Source: Pseudoalteromonas luteoviolacea NCIMB 1942 (lineage in GTDB: Bacteria; Pseudomonadota; Gammaproteobacteria; Enterobacterales; Alteromonadaceae). From it: DNA of 56,248 bases. The DNA is taken from contig NZ_AUXT01000172.1 in the NCBI RefSeq assembly GCF_001625595.1, forward strand, positions 1 through 56,248. Reading direction: 5' to 3'. The notes beneath the pieces are model-generated. The model saw nothing but the letters and a program-made list of their open reading frames with translations, ran no database searches and was not told where the DNA came from. Positions 18,515-26,660 of this stretch are shown here, one piece after another. A program made the translations under genes and the position numbers. The number at the start of each line of letters is the position of its first letter. Within the stretch, counting starts at the first letter, position 1.

Positions 18515-18874
18515 TTAGTTTATTTGCGAGCTCGTGTCTAGTAAAAGCTTCACTTTGAGAATACTTGCAGCAGAATTAATAAACGTAGAAGAACTGACTT
18601 TAAAATTAATTAGTTACCTACCTCACCCTCTTTCTCAATTAGACTATTAGCAACAATAGTCAGTAAAAAAACTTTCAAACTGCCTGTCCTGTATATAACG
18701 TTTCATAATAAAGTATGTAAATAATAAGGCACAAAAATAATTAAATCAGTAATAGGTACGAAATTGACTCAATAAGTTGGTATGCACAGTACAAAAGACT
18801 AATAACAAGTTGTACTTAAAAGACGCAAAAGACGAAAAGTTGTGAAAAGATTTTTTGTGTAGAGAAGAAGAGAG

Positions 18875-18905
18875 AAAAAGCACCCAACCAAGGTGCTTTT
18901 TTTGT
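18875..18905. terminator. Bidirectional terminator of zwf-pgl
   Basis: Stem AAAAAGCACC / GGTGCTTTTT around a 7-nt loop, 10 nt past the pgl stop, with T runs on both strands. Confidence 0.9.
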
Positions 18906-18914
18906 ATATTACAC

Positions 18915-19625
18915 TTATGGGCACCAAAACACGCTTAGGTTTAAATCGGGTAAGCCCAAAACTGCCCTTAACGGAATATCAAATTCAGAACCAGGTTGTT
19001 TAGCTTCCTCATAGATTTCACGCTTTGCATCACCGCTTATCAACAAGATTGCGTGTTTTGTATTCGCGATACCATTGAGCGATAAACTCATTCGTTCCGT
19101 AATACTTCCGGTGACTTCACTTTTAATTGCATTGATTGCACAAACAAGCTGTTCGGTCTGCAATGCTGACTCTAAACCGCTGGCATTAGGGAACAAAGAA
19201 GCTGTATGCCCATCCGGGCCCATACCTAAAATAGTAACATCAAAAGGCTGCTTCAAAGATTGGTACTCACTCTCAACAGCAGCTTGGCCAAGCTCTGCGG
19301 ACTCAGTACTATTTTTCATAGTTACGAAGTCTGCCTTGGATGCATTGTTTTGCAATAACGTTGAATTAATAAATGCTTCGTTTGACTTTTCATGAGTCGT
19401 TTCGACCCACCTTTCATCAACCATCGCAACCGTTACTTTACTCCAGTCAAGATCCAAATTTGATAGACGCTTGTATGCAGGTGCAGGTGATGAACCACCG
19501 GAAACCAGTATACTCGCCTTACCATCTAATTGAAGTGCAGTGCTGAGAGTATCTTCTAGAAGAGACGCTAAATGCTCAGTCATTTCATCTTTCGAGTCAA
19601 AGAATTTTTCGTTTAACAGTGCCAT
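18915..19625 (-). CDS. pgl: 6-phosphogluconolactonase
   Basis: The ATG at 19625 gives 236 residues. It overlaps the zwf stop as TAATG and has GGAGA about 11 nt upstream; a longer frame would add nine non-homologous residues. Family signatures are clear: LVSGGSSPAPAYKRLS in the N-terminal half, VTVAMVDERWV, and the LGMGPDGHTASLFP lactonase motif. It hydrolyses 6-phosphogluconolactone in the oxidative pentose-phosphate/Entner-Doudoroff route. It is translationally coupled to zwf. The edd, glk and eda genes that often follow zwf-pgl in relatives are absent here; the operon ends in a strong hairpin. Confidence 0.95.
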   Translation of the reverse strand: MALLNEKFFDSKDEMTEHLASLLEDTLSTALQLDGKASILVSGGSSPAPAYKRLSNLDLDWSKVTVAMVDERWVETTHEKSNEAFINSTLLQNNASKADFVTMKNSTESAELGQAAVESEYQSLKQPFDVTILGMGPDGHTASLFPNASGLESALQTEQLVCAINAIKSEVTGSITERMSLSLNGIANTKHAILLISGDAKREIYEEAKQPGSEFDIPLRAVLGLPDLNLSVFWCP

Positions 19626-21097
19626 TAGTTGTTTTCTCCAACATTGAACCAAGCGTGGTTTTTCTCTGCAAGTAACTCATCAGCTGATTCAGGACCCCAA
19701 GAGCCTGCACGATATAGTGCTGGGGTGCCCTTCTCTTGCCATCTAGCAATGATCGGGTCAATCCATTTCCAAGCTTGTCTAACTTCATCCCTATGGATGA
19801 ATAAAGAAGGGTTGTTAGCGGCAGCGTCTAGCATTAGGCGCTTGTATGCATCAGAGTGGAATCCATTGCTGTATTTCTCACTCAATTCTATATTTAGCGT
19901 CACTGGCTCTAGCTGCATATCGAGGTTATCTAACCGCTTAGACATCAGTGTGAGCTGGATGCTTTCTTCTGGTTGCAATCTGATAATCAGTCTATTAGGT
20001 AAAATAGGTCCAACTTTATCATCGTAGACATTGTGAGATACAGGCTTATATTCAACGACAATTTCAGCACAGCGCTGCTTCATACGTTTACCTGTACGCA
20101 GATAAAAAGGAACACCTGACCAACGCCAATTTTCAATGTGCGCTCGGATCGCAACAAATGTCTCTGTCGTACTTGAACCTTCGCCAAGCTCTTCTAAGTA
20201 ACCAGGCACAAGATTGCCATTTAAGTCGCCCGGCACGTATTGGCCTCTAACCACATTTTCGTCGACTAACTCATTGGCCAATGGTCGTAGCGCTTCCAAA
20301 ACTTTTAGTTTTTCATTGCGTATGCTGTTCGCATTGAGCTTATGAGGAGACTCCATAGCAACAAGGCACAGTAGCTGCAACAGGTGATTTTGTACCATAT
20401 CGCGAAGTGCACCGGCTTTGTCATAGAAACCGGCTCTACTTTCTAAGCCAACAGTCTCCGAAATACTAATTTGAATGTTGTCGATGGTTTTAGCGTCCCA
20501 TAAGTTTTCAAATAAAACATTTGAGAACCTCAACGCCATAAGATTTTGAACCGTTTCTTTTCCAAGATAATGGTCAATCCTGAATATTTGTTCTTCTGTA
20601 AAATACTCCGCTATTTTAGCGTTAATTTCTTCCGCTGACTCACCACAGTAGCCAATTGGTTTTTCAACAACTACACGAGAGTTTTTAGAAATGAGGGATT
20701 TCTTAGAAAGAAGTTCACAACATGTGCCATACACAGCAGGAGGAAGGGATAAGTAGAATACTCGAGATTTGTCTTCGTCTTCTGACGCGAGTATTTCTCT
20801 TAGTAAGTCCCAGTTGTCGTCTGCTTCCGTAACATTTACCACAACAGGTACAAGGAACTTGGCAAATTCATTCCAATCTTTATTGTTATATTCACCGCTG
20901 CCTAGGTATTCTTGAAGTGCTTTATGTGCCGTATCTATATATTCATTTTTTTTACTTTCTTCTCGAACAGTCGGCAATATGCGGGTACCCTGAGGCAAAT
21001 TGCCTTCTTGATATGCTCTATACATTGCGGGCAACAATTTTCTCAACGCTAAGTCACCGCCCCCACCAAAAATTACGATATCAAAAGGATTAAGCAT
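19625..21097 (-). CDS. zwf: Glucose-6-phosphate 1-dehydrogenase
   Basis: The 490-residue protein is of normal length. The NADP loop is GGGGDLALRKLLPA at 11-24, and the active-site signature RIDHYLGKE is at 173-181, with His178 in the catalytic position expected for the family. The substrate loop EKPIGYCGESA also fits. It oxidises glucose 6-phosphate to the lactone used by Pgl. The gene starts 308 nt downstream of the pgi stop on the same strand. The leader carries a direct repeat (21120-21156) and an inverted repeat (21234-21272) that may be regulatory; I see no LacI-type operator in front of it. Confidence 0.96.
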   Translation of the reverse strand: MLNPFDIVIFGGGGDLALRKLLPAMYRAYQEGNLPQGTRILPTVREESKKNEYIDTAHKALQEYLGSGEYNNKDWNEFAKFLVPVVVNVTEADDNWDLLREILASEDEDKSRVFYLSLPPAVYGTCCELLSKKSLISKNSRVVVEKPIGYCGESAEEINAKIAEYFTEEQIFRIDHYLGKETVQNLMALRFSNVLFENLWDAKTIDNIQISISETVGLESRAGFYDKAGALRDMVQNHLLQLLCLVAMESPHKLNANSIRNEKLKVLEALRPLANELVDENVVRGQYVPGDLNGNLVPGYLEELGEGSSTTETFVAIRAHIENWRWSGVPFYLRTGKRMKQRCAEIVVEYKPVSHNVYDDKVGPILPNRLIIRLQPEESIQLTLMSKRLDNLDMQLEPVTLNIELSEKYSNGFHSDAYKRLMLDAAANNPSLFIHRDEVRQAWKWIDPIIARWQEKGTPALYRAGSWGPESADELLAEKNHAWFNVGENN

Positions 21098-21119
21098 AAT
21101 TATATCTCACAAGGTTAGG

Positions 21120-21156
21120 CGCGCGATCATAGTGTGAAGAGAACACGCGCGATAAT
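21120..21156. repeat. Direct repeat in the zwf leader
   Basis: CGCGCGATCAT (21120-21130) recurs as CGCGCGATAAT (21146-21156), 26 nt apart. The CGCGCG cores can also pair with each other in RNA. It lies 23-59 nt upstream of the zwf start, a position suited to an operator or leader structure. Confidence 0.5.
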
Positions 21157-21233
21157 CAAAACCGTTTGGTGTTCAATGCTGAATAGACCAAACTCTACTT
21201 CTTTTAGGTTTGAATTCGTTCGCAGATTATTTT

Positions 21234-21272
21234 ACTTACTTACAATTATGTGGAAAAGCAAATTAAGTAAGT
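21234..21272. repeat. Inverted repeat upstream of zwf
   Basis: ACTTACTTA (21234-21242) and TAAGTAAGT (21264-21272) are exact inverted repeats with a 21-nt spacer. There is no T run on either side, so it is probably not a terminator. Confidence 0.45.
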
Positions 21273-21405
21273 TGTATTCAAATTAGTTTTAAAATGAGTC
21301 TTAGGGGCTCTGTAATTCCTCTCACAAAAATACAGGCCCTAAGTACTCCAGCGCTACCCGTTCAAAGGTATTCTTTACATACCAAGTCGTCTTGAAACAA
21401 CTTGA

Positions 21406-23052
21406 TTATTTATCTCTCTGTTGTTTGTAGTAAGCAATCAAACCAGACGTCGAACTATCGTGTTTGTGAGCAACATTGTCTTGTGTAAGTTCAGCTTCAA
21501 TATTATTTGCCAACCCTTTACCAAGCTCAACACCCCACTGATCAAAAGAACATACACTCAAAATGATGCCTTGGCAGAATATTTTGTGCTCGTACATTGC
21601 AATCAATCTACCCACCGCTTTTGCATCTACTTTATCTAGAACAATCGATGTTGTTGGACGATTACCCTGATGTATTTTATGCACCACAAGTTCTTCGATT
21701 TCTTGCTCAGATTTACCCTTTGCAAGTAAATCGGCGCGCACCTGCTCTTCATTTACACCAGCCATCATTGCTTCTGTCTGCGCAAAGAAATTAGACAACA
21801 ATACATCATGATGTTTGCCTAACGCGATTTGCGGCTCGACTGATGCAATAAAATCTGCTGGTACAATTACGTTACCTTGATGTAAACATTGATAAAATGC
21901 ATGTTGACCGTTAATTCCTGTCATGCCCCAAATAATTGGCACAGTTGTATATGGTACAGTCTGACCATCAAATGTTACATGTTTACCATTACTTTCCATC
22001 TCACCTTGCTGTAAATAAGCAGGGAGCATGTGAAGAGCCTGATCATAAGGTAATATAGCCTGAGATGTATGCCCTAAAAAGCTGGTATTCCAAACGCTTA
22101 ACAAGGCCATAATCAACGGCAAGTTATGCTCAAATTCTGCTGTTTTGAAATGCTCGTCGACCTCAAAAGCACCTTCAAGCACTTCAATAAATTTATCAAA
22201 ACCTAGATACAAAGCGATTGGTAAACCAATTGCACTCCATAGCGAAAAACGACCGCCCACCCAGTCCCACATAGTAAAGACATTTTCGTCTGCAATGCCG
22301 AATTCACGCGTTTTTTCTAGGTTGGTACTAACAGCAACAAAATGCTTCGCAATCGCACTTTTTTCTTGTGCGCTTTCCAAAAACCAACTTACAGACGAAA
22401 GCGCATTATTCATCGTTTCAGAAGTTGTGAATGTTTTTGACGAGATAACAAACAGCGTCGTTTCTGCGTCTATTTTTTTCAATACTTGCGCTAACTGCAC
22501 ACCATCTACATTAGAAACGTAGTGAACATTTAGCGTTTCATCTGAGTATGCACTTAGAGCTTCAGTAACCATTTGAGGCCCTAAATTCGAGCCCCCAACA
22601 CCGATCGCAACCACATCTTTGACTGCTTTGCCAGTGTAGCCTTTCCACTCACCGCTTCTAACGCGATCTGAAAAACCTTTAATTTTATCCAATTCTGACT
22701 GAACTTGTTCAGTTACATTAACACCATCTACAAGAATTGGGGTGCCAGCTCTATTTCTAAGCGCAACATGCAGCACAGCACGGTCTTCGGTGAAGTTTAT
22801 CTTTTCACCAGAGAACATTTTATCACGCCAAGAAGCTAAATCTGATTCTTTCGCTAGGTTTATTAACTGTTCGAACGTAGAGTCGTCTAACAGTTGTTTA
22901 GAGAAATCAAAAAGTACCCCGGGAATATGTCTAGAAAATTTATCAAAACGTCCTGAGTCATTGTCAAAAAGTGTTTTTAGATGCTGTTTTTTTAGTCTTT
23001 CTGACGATGTAGTTAATGCTTGCCAACTTTGTAACGATGTACGGCAATTCAT
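21406..23052 (-). CDS. pgi: Glucose-6-phosphate isomerase
   Basis: The 548-residue protein matches the bacterial type-I enzyme (E. coli 549). The first family signature is seen in MWDWVGGRFSLWSAIGLP, the second in QWGVELGKGLANNIE, and GVGGSNLGPQMV marks the sugar-phosphate loop. It interconverts glucose 6-phosphate and fructose 6-phosphate. The ATG at 23052 has AGGGGA upstream. A LacI-type operator lies 83 nt upstream in the region shared with the divergent LacI-family gene. This puts a glycolytic step under the same probable regulator as the TonB receptor, which is unusual for a housekeeping enzyme. Confidence 0.97.
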   Translation of the reverse strand: MNCRTSLQSWQALTTSSERLKKQHLKTLFDNDSGRFDKFSRHIPGVLFDFSKQLLDDSTFEQLINLAKESDLASWRDKMFSGEKINFTEDRAVLHVALRNRAGTPILVDGVNVTEQVQSELDKIKGFSDRVRSGEWKGYTGKAVKDVVAIGVGGSNLGPQMVTEALSAYSDETLNVHYVSNVDGVQLAQVLKKIDAETTLFVISSKTFTTSETMNNALSSVSWFLESAQEKSAIAKHFVAVSTNLEKTREFGIADENVFTMWDWVGGRFSLWSAIGLPIALYLGFDKFIEVLEGAFEVDEHFKTAEFEHNLPLIMALLSVWNTSFLGHTSQAILPYDQALHMLPAYLQQGEMESNGKHVTFDGQTVPYTTVPIIWGMTGINGQHAFYQCLHQGNVIVPADFIASVEPQIALGKHHDVLLSNFFAQTEAMMAGVNEEQVRADLLAKGKSEQEIEELVVHKIHQGNRPTTSIVLDKVDAKAVGRLIAMYEHKIFCQGIILSVCSFDQWGVELGKGLANNIEAELTQDNVAHKHDSSTSGLIAYYKQQRDK

Positions 23053-23134
23053 AATTTTCCCCTAGCGATGATTGTCTGCAAAATACAAAACCTGCACACA
23101 ATAAACATAATCGAGCGTTAACCATAAGTTAAAA

Positions 23135-23148
23135 TGACAACGCTGTCA
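23135..23148. promoter_or_regulatory. LacI-family operator between pgi and lacI-type gene
   Basis: TGACAACGCTGTCA is identical in core to the two sites before the TonB receptor. It lies 83 nt upstream of pgi and 287 nt upstream of the regulator gene, so control of pgi and possibly autoregulation are expected. Confidence 0.85.
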
Positions 23149-23200
23149 AACTTCATGTTTCTCATTTTACTTTCTTTATGATAACCGATTTTTTAATTTT

Positions 23201-23214
23201 TGACACCGGTATCA
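23201..23214. promoter_or_regulatory. Possible second, weaker LacI-type site
   Basis: TGACACCGGTATCA is palindromic around a central CG step (TGA.ACCGGT.TCA) but differs from the main operator. It is 52 nt from that operator, in the same divergent region. Confidence 0.4.
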
Positions 23215-23313
23215 TAAAATATTTTAGAGATATTCAGTTGTGGTTAAAATTAACGCACAATACTAATCAAGTTAATTTGATCGTTTCCTGAAAAGCGGAA
23301 ATATACTATATTG

Positions 23314-23331
23314 CGTTTAAATAATTAAACG
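23314..23331. repeat. AT-rich inverted repeat upstream of the LacI-family gene
   Basis: CGTTTAAATAATTAAACG is a perfect 7-nt inverted repeat with a 4-nt spacer, 104 nt before the regulator start. It may be a binding site. The rest of this 382-nt divergent region shows nothing further. Confidence 0.4.
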
Positions 23332-23434
23332 TGTCATTCGTTTCGAGTGTGAAGCCCACTGTTTTTGAGGCTAAACCGCAGTTACCCATATTTTGGCGAT
23401 ACAAAACGCCTTGTGATCTCATAGAAGAAAAAAA

Positions 23435-24496
23435 ATGAAAGTAACCATCAACGACGTCGCTAAACATGCAGGCGTATCAATGAAGACAGTATCTAGGGTT
23501 ATAAATAAAGAACCTTCGGTTAGAAAGAAAACCTACGATATAGTTATGCAGGCCGTAAAAGAGCTGAATTATCAGCCGAATACCGCTGCGCGAAACTTAG
23601 CAGGTACGTCTTCATTTGCTATCGGATTAGTCTATGATAACCCAAACGCCTACTATATTATCGACATGCAAAATGGTGTGCTTTCAAGATGTAAAGAAGA
23701 GGGCTATGAGCTAGTCATACACCCCTGCTCTGCCAGTGACCCTGATATGCAGCAAGAAATCGCAACGATGATCCAGCGTTCAAGACTTGCTGGACTAGTT
23801 CTTACTCCACCTCTTTCAGAACAAAAGCACATCATACAGATGCTTGACGACCTTGGTATTACATACGTAAGACTTCTTTCAGGTCAAAATAATGACCCTG
23901 AAAAAGAACAAGGGTCAACAGCAGAGCATAGACACAACAACTGTATTTATGTTGATGACTATGCCGCAGCCTACGAAATCACCGAGCATTTAATTAACTT
24001 AGGGCATAAGACTATTGCATTTGCATGCGGTGATGCAGAACACAAATCAACAACTGAACGATTGGCAGGCTATAAGCAAGCATTAGATGACAACCAACTC
24101 GAATTTAATGATGCACTTGTATATGGCGGAACCTACTCTTTTGAATCTGGTGTAGAGGGTGCAAAAGCGCTGCTAAAAAATAATAACGAGTCTGGCATTA
24201 CAGCAATTTTGGGCGGGAATGATGAAATTGCTGCTGGTGCGTTATTTGCGTCTCGACTAATGAATATTGCGATTCCTGAGCAGCTATCTATATCAGGGTT
24301 TGAGGACTCTCCATTCTCTAGACAAACTTGGCCAAAACTGACGACTGCTCACCAAGCAAACAGCGTTATTTCTGAACATGCTGCTCGTTTGCTATTTTCT
24401 AAAACAAGAGGCAGTCGTTCCCATGACAAAGACATCATAACCACATTTACACCCTCGGTTGTTATTCGAGAAAGTACAGGCCCTGCCCCTAAATAA
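23435..24496 (+). CDS. LacI-family transcriptional regulator
   Basis: The 353-residue protein has an N-terminal LacI helix-turn-helix and hinge (TINDVAKHAGVSMKTVSRVI, then YQPNTAARNLAG). It is followed by a periplasmic-binding-protein-like sugar domain (FAIGLVYDNPNAYYIIDMQNG, RLAGLVLTPP, FACGDAEHKSTTERLAGYKQAL, GISGFEDSP-like ISGFEDSPFSRQTWPKLTT). It should be a sugar-responsive repressor. It is divergent from pgi, and the TGACAACGCTGTCA sites in that divergent region, before the TonB receptor and in variant form before halogenase 1 are its probable operators. Paralogues such as NagR and MalR in Alteromonadales have similar operators, so the effector sugar cannot be named. Confidence 0.92.
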   Translation: MKVTINDVAKHAGVSMKTVSRVINKEPSVRKKTYDIVMQAVKELNYQPNTAARNLAGTSSFAIGLVYDNPNAYYIIDMQNGVLSRCKEEGYELVIHPCSASDPDMQQEIATMIQRSRLAGLVLTPPLSEQKHIIQMLDDLGITYVRLLSGQNNDPEKEQGSTAEHRHNNCIYVDDYAAAYEITEHLINLGHKTIAFACGDAEHKSTTERLAGYKQALDDNQLEFNDALVYGGTYSFESGVEGAKALLKNNNESGITAILGGNDEIAAGALFASRLMNIAIPEQLSISGFEDSPFSRQTWPKLTTAHQANSVISEHAARLLFSKTRGSRSHDKDIITTFTPSVVIRESTGPAPK

Positions 24497-24504
24497 TCTC
24501 CGCA

Positions 24505-24526
24505 TGGCGCTATTAAACCAGCGCCA
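24505..24526. terminator. Hairpin between convergent lacI-type gene and desulfurase fusion
   Basis: TGGCGCT / AGCGCCA with an 8-nt loop sits over the stop codon of the minus-strand gene. There is no T run, so termination is possible but weakly supported. Confidence 0.45.
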
Positions 24527-26519
24527 ACCCATCGCTTAAATTCGCAACATGCTTAAAACCTAACTTTATTAGTGTTTCTTGTGCCTTTTTTGAGCGAGTA
24601 CCTGTGCGGCATATCAGTAGATAGGGCGTATGTTCATTCAACCGTTTTTCTAGAAGTTCATTGGCGAGGCGACTTCTTGGAATATTTATAAAGCTAGGGC
24701 TGTCTCCCATTCCAAACAGGGCTTTAACATGTTCTTTAGACGCTTCGTGTTCCACTAAGTCCCTCACATCTAAAACGACCCCTTCAAATTGAGATAACCA
24801 ACTTTTAGCTTCTTCAACAGAGTTAATCTCGATTGGCTTGAGCTTGTTTAAACCCGTTTTTTCGGTCACCAAGTCAAAACCTGCACCGCGAGGCGTGAAT
24901 AGGGCTTCGTGTGAAGACGATTCTGCTTGAGCTTTCTCTGCAAATCTAATCCTTTTACCATTTGTAAATCGCAATACATAACTCAGCGACTGCTCTGATT
25001 CTTCTCGTTTCAAGTTCCACTTTTGACAAGTCGGTATTTCTCTATAGTTAGTCTCATTGCTTACCTCTAACACAGAAAGCAAGCGTTCTCTCGCATGTTG
25101 TTGCTTTACTGAATCTTGTTTCAAAAGAATAGCTGTACAGGTTAGGTTTTGAGATAAAATAATGCGTGAAAGTTTTTGAATGACACTTTCAATCGGGTTG
25201 TAAACAATCGCCTCAAAATCTTCTGTTACGAACAGCCAGCAGCTTTGGCTGTCGCACTCTAACTGCGTTAGTCCAATGTAATTAACGCGCTTTGCTGACC
25301 TCTTCTCATTATTCTTTAAGTATAGTTTTTGCAGTGACGGCTTCAAACAGCGTATCGCAGAGCAGGCATTCGTAATAAACTCAAAATCATCAGCAGGACC
25401 AAAAGACAGCCTTACTGCATTTTCGCATTGCCAACGTGTTAACCCCATCGCTTCTAGCACAAAGCTGCTCGATGCACCCGCGCTGCATGCGGATCCTCCA
25501 CTAACTCTGATCCCTGCCGCATCAAATAAATCCATCACTTCTTTGTTAGTTAGATAGGCTACAGAAAAGTTAATTGTTGTCGAAACGCTAAGCTCAGGAT
25601 CGCTATGATAAGATACGTCTTCAAACGTATCATTTAATGCCTCAACCAATAATAGGCGATGTTGTTGCAACTGCTCACCTGATTTAAACAGGGCACTCTT
25701 ACTCATCAAGATTTCAAACAGTGCTTTTAATCCTGCAATGCCTGGTAAATTTTCGGTACCAGAGCGCATTCCTGATTCTTGCCCACCACCCGCAATAAAA
25801 GGGGTATACGGCCGCCCATTGCGAATGTACAAAAAGCCCACTCCTTTAGGTGCGTAAAGTTTATGCCCTGAAAATGGTGCATAATCTATAGAGATTGTAT
25901 CCATATTTAACGGGACTTTCCCCAAGGCTTGTACACAGTCCACTAACCAAGCCACATCAGTATTTACAGCTCTAATTGTATCTTCTAGTAACTTTAGATC
26001 TTGTTTTACACCCGTTTCATTATTAACCGCCATAGTACAAATCATCACGGCTTGATGTGCATGCTCAGCGATAAAGTTATGGTCTAATAAGCCCACTTTG
26101 TCGACTGGTATTTCTAAAATACGCGCATTGAGCCCCAGCATTTTATTCCAATGAATGAGCGTATTAGGCACTGCTTTGTGCTCAGTCGCGCCATAAAGTA
26201 GTACTGGTGAGTCGTAATGCAGCTGTTCGCTTTGAAGGTAGTCACTAATTGCCGACACAACAGCTGTTTGAATTCCTTCGGTTGCACCTGATGTAAACAG
26301 CAGTTCACCTGATTGCGTGCCAATTATTTCAAGCCCCAGTGCGCGTGTTTCCTCTAACAAACGCTTAGCTTTAACACCTGTAACATGTGCACTTGATGGG
26401 TTTCCAAAATCTGCCAGCATTACACTCATCACACTCGTTGCGATGGGCTCTAAGACGGGGGTCGTGGCATTGGCATCCAAGTAAATGGGCTGTAATGAAG
26501 GGGGTTGATTCACTGGCAC
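24513..26519 (-). CDS. Cysteine desulfurase / MBL-like / rhodanese fusion protein
   Basis: The 668-residue protein has three parts. Residues 1-400 form a class-V aminotransferase of the IscS/NifS type, with PLP-binding Lys220 in SGHKLYAPKG, HKAVPNT at 114-120 and a Cys345 loop in GGSACSAG. Residues about 424-545 resemble the start of a metallo-beta-lactamase-fold persulfide dioxygenase (CWLFVTEDFEAIVYNPIES) but have KQDSVKQQH where the zinc-binding HxHxDH should be. Residues about 565-668 form a rhodanese domain with Cys637 in LLICRTGTRS. It should mobilise persulfide sulfur from cysteine and relay it internally. The start is GTG at 26519 with no visible ribosome site. It is convergent with the LacI-family gene. 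Confidence 0.85.
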   Translation of the reverse strand: MPVNQPPSLQPIYLDANATTPVLEPIATSVMSVMLADFGNPSSAHVTGVKAKRLLEETRALGLEIIGTQSGELLFTSGATEGIQTAVVSAISDYLQSEQLHYDSPVLLYGATEHKAVPNTLIHWNKMLGLNARILEIPVDKVGLLDHNFIAEHAHQAVMICTMAVNNETGVKQDLKLLEDTIRAVNTDVAWLVDCVQALGKVPLNMDTISIDYAPFSGHKLYAPKGVGFLYIRNGRPYTPFIAGGGQESGMRSGTENLPGIAGLKALFEILMSKSALFKSGEQLQQHRLLLVEALNDTFEDVSYHSDPELSVSTTINFSVAYLTNKEVMDLFDAAGIRVSGGSACSAGASSSFVLEAMGLTRWQCENAVRLSFGPADDFEFITNACSAIRCLKPSLQKLYLKNNEKRSAKRVNYIGLTQLECDSQSCWLFVTEDFEAIVYNPIESVIQKLSRIILSQNLTCTAILLKQDSVKQQHARERLLSVLEVSNETNYREIPTCQKWNLKREESEQSLSYVLRFTNGKRIRFAEKAQAESSSHEALFTPRGAGFDLVTEKTGLNKLKPIEINSVEEAKSWLSQFEGVVLDVRDLVEHEASKEHVKALFGMGDSPSFINIPRSRLANELLEKRLNEHTPYLLICRTGTRSKKAQETLIKLGFKHVANLSDGLALV

Positions 26520-26623
26520 AACTTATAACTAAATGAAATATGTTATTTCATTTTACACAGTAGTTATCACTTAGTTAAGCCGATTTTTCCAAGAAAGTTA
26601 GAGGTATATATTTAATATCGATC

Positions 26624-26645
26624 AAAAAGGGGCAAATGCCCCTTT
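26624..26645 (-). terminator. Terminator of the TusA-like / AI-2E permease operon
   Basis: Stem AAAGGGGC / GCCCCTTT, loop AAAT, followed on the minus strand by TTTTT. It lies 16 nt past the permease stop. Confidence 0.88.
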
Positions 26646-26660
26646 GTTAAATGCTTATGT

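Larger units (their letters stand above)
18125..18874. other. Long regulatory intergenic region upstream of the TonB receptor
   Basis: About 750 nt without a convincing gene. It holds two identical LacI-type operators, a 7-4-7 inverted repeat between them, and the 15-nt element shared with the halogenase promoter. The stretch from about 18520 to 18870 is AT-rich and I see nothing definite in it. An open frame at 18191-18391 overlaps the regulatory sites and has no protein-like character. Confidence 0.7.
21098..21405. other. Intergenic region between pgi and zwf
   Basis: This 308-nt stretch has no gene. It holds a direct repeat close to the zwf start and a longer-range inverted repeat. I find no clear terminator after pgi and no TGACAACGCTGTCA-type operator. 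Confidence 0.6.

Noticed and set aside
21200..21300. HexR-type operator before zwf
   Set aside because: The AT-rich repeats here do not match the TGTAATTAAATTACA-type pattern well enough.
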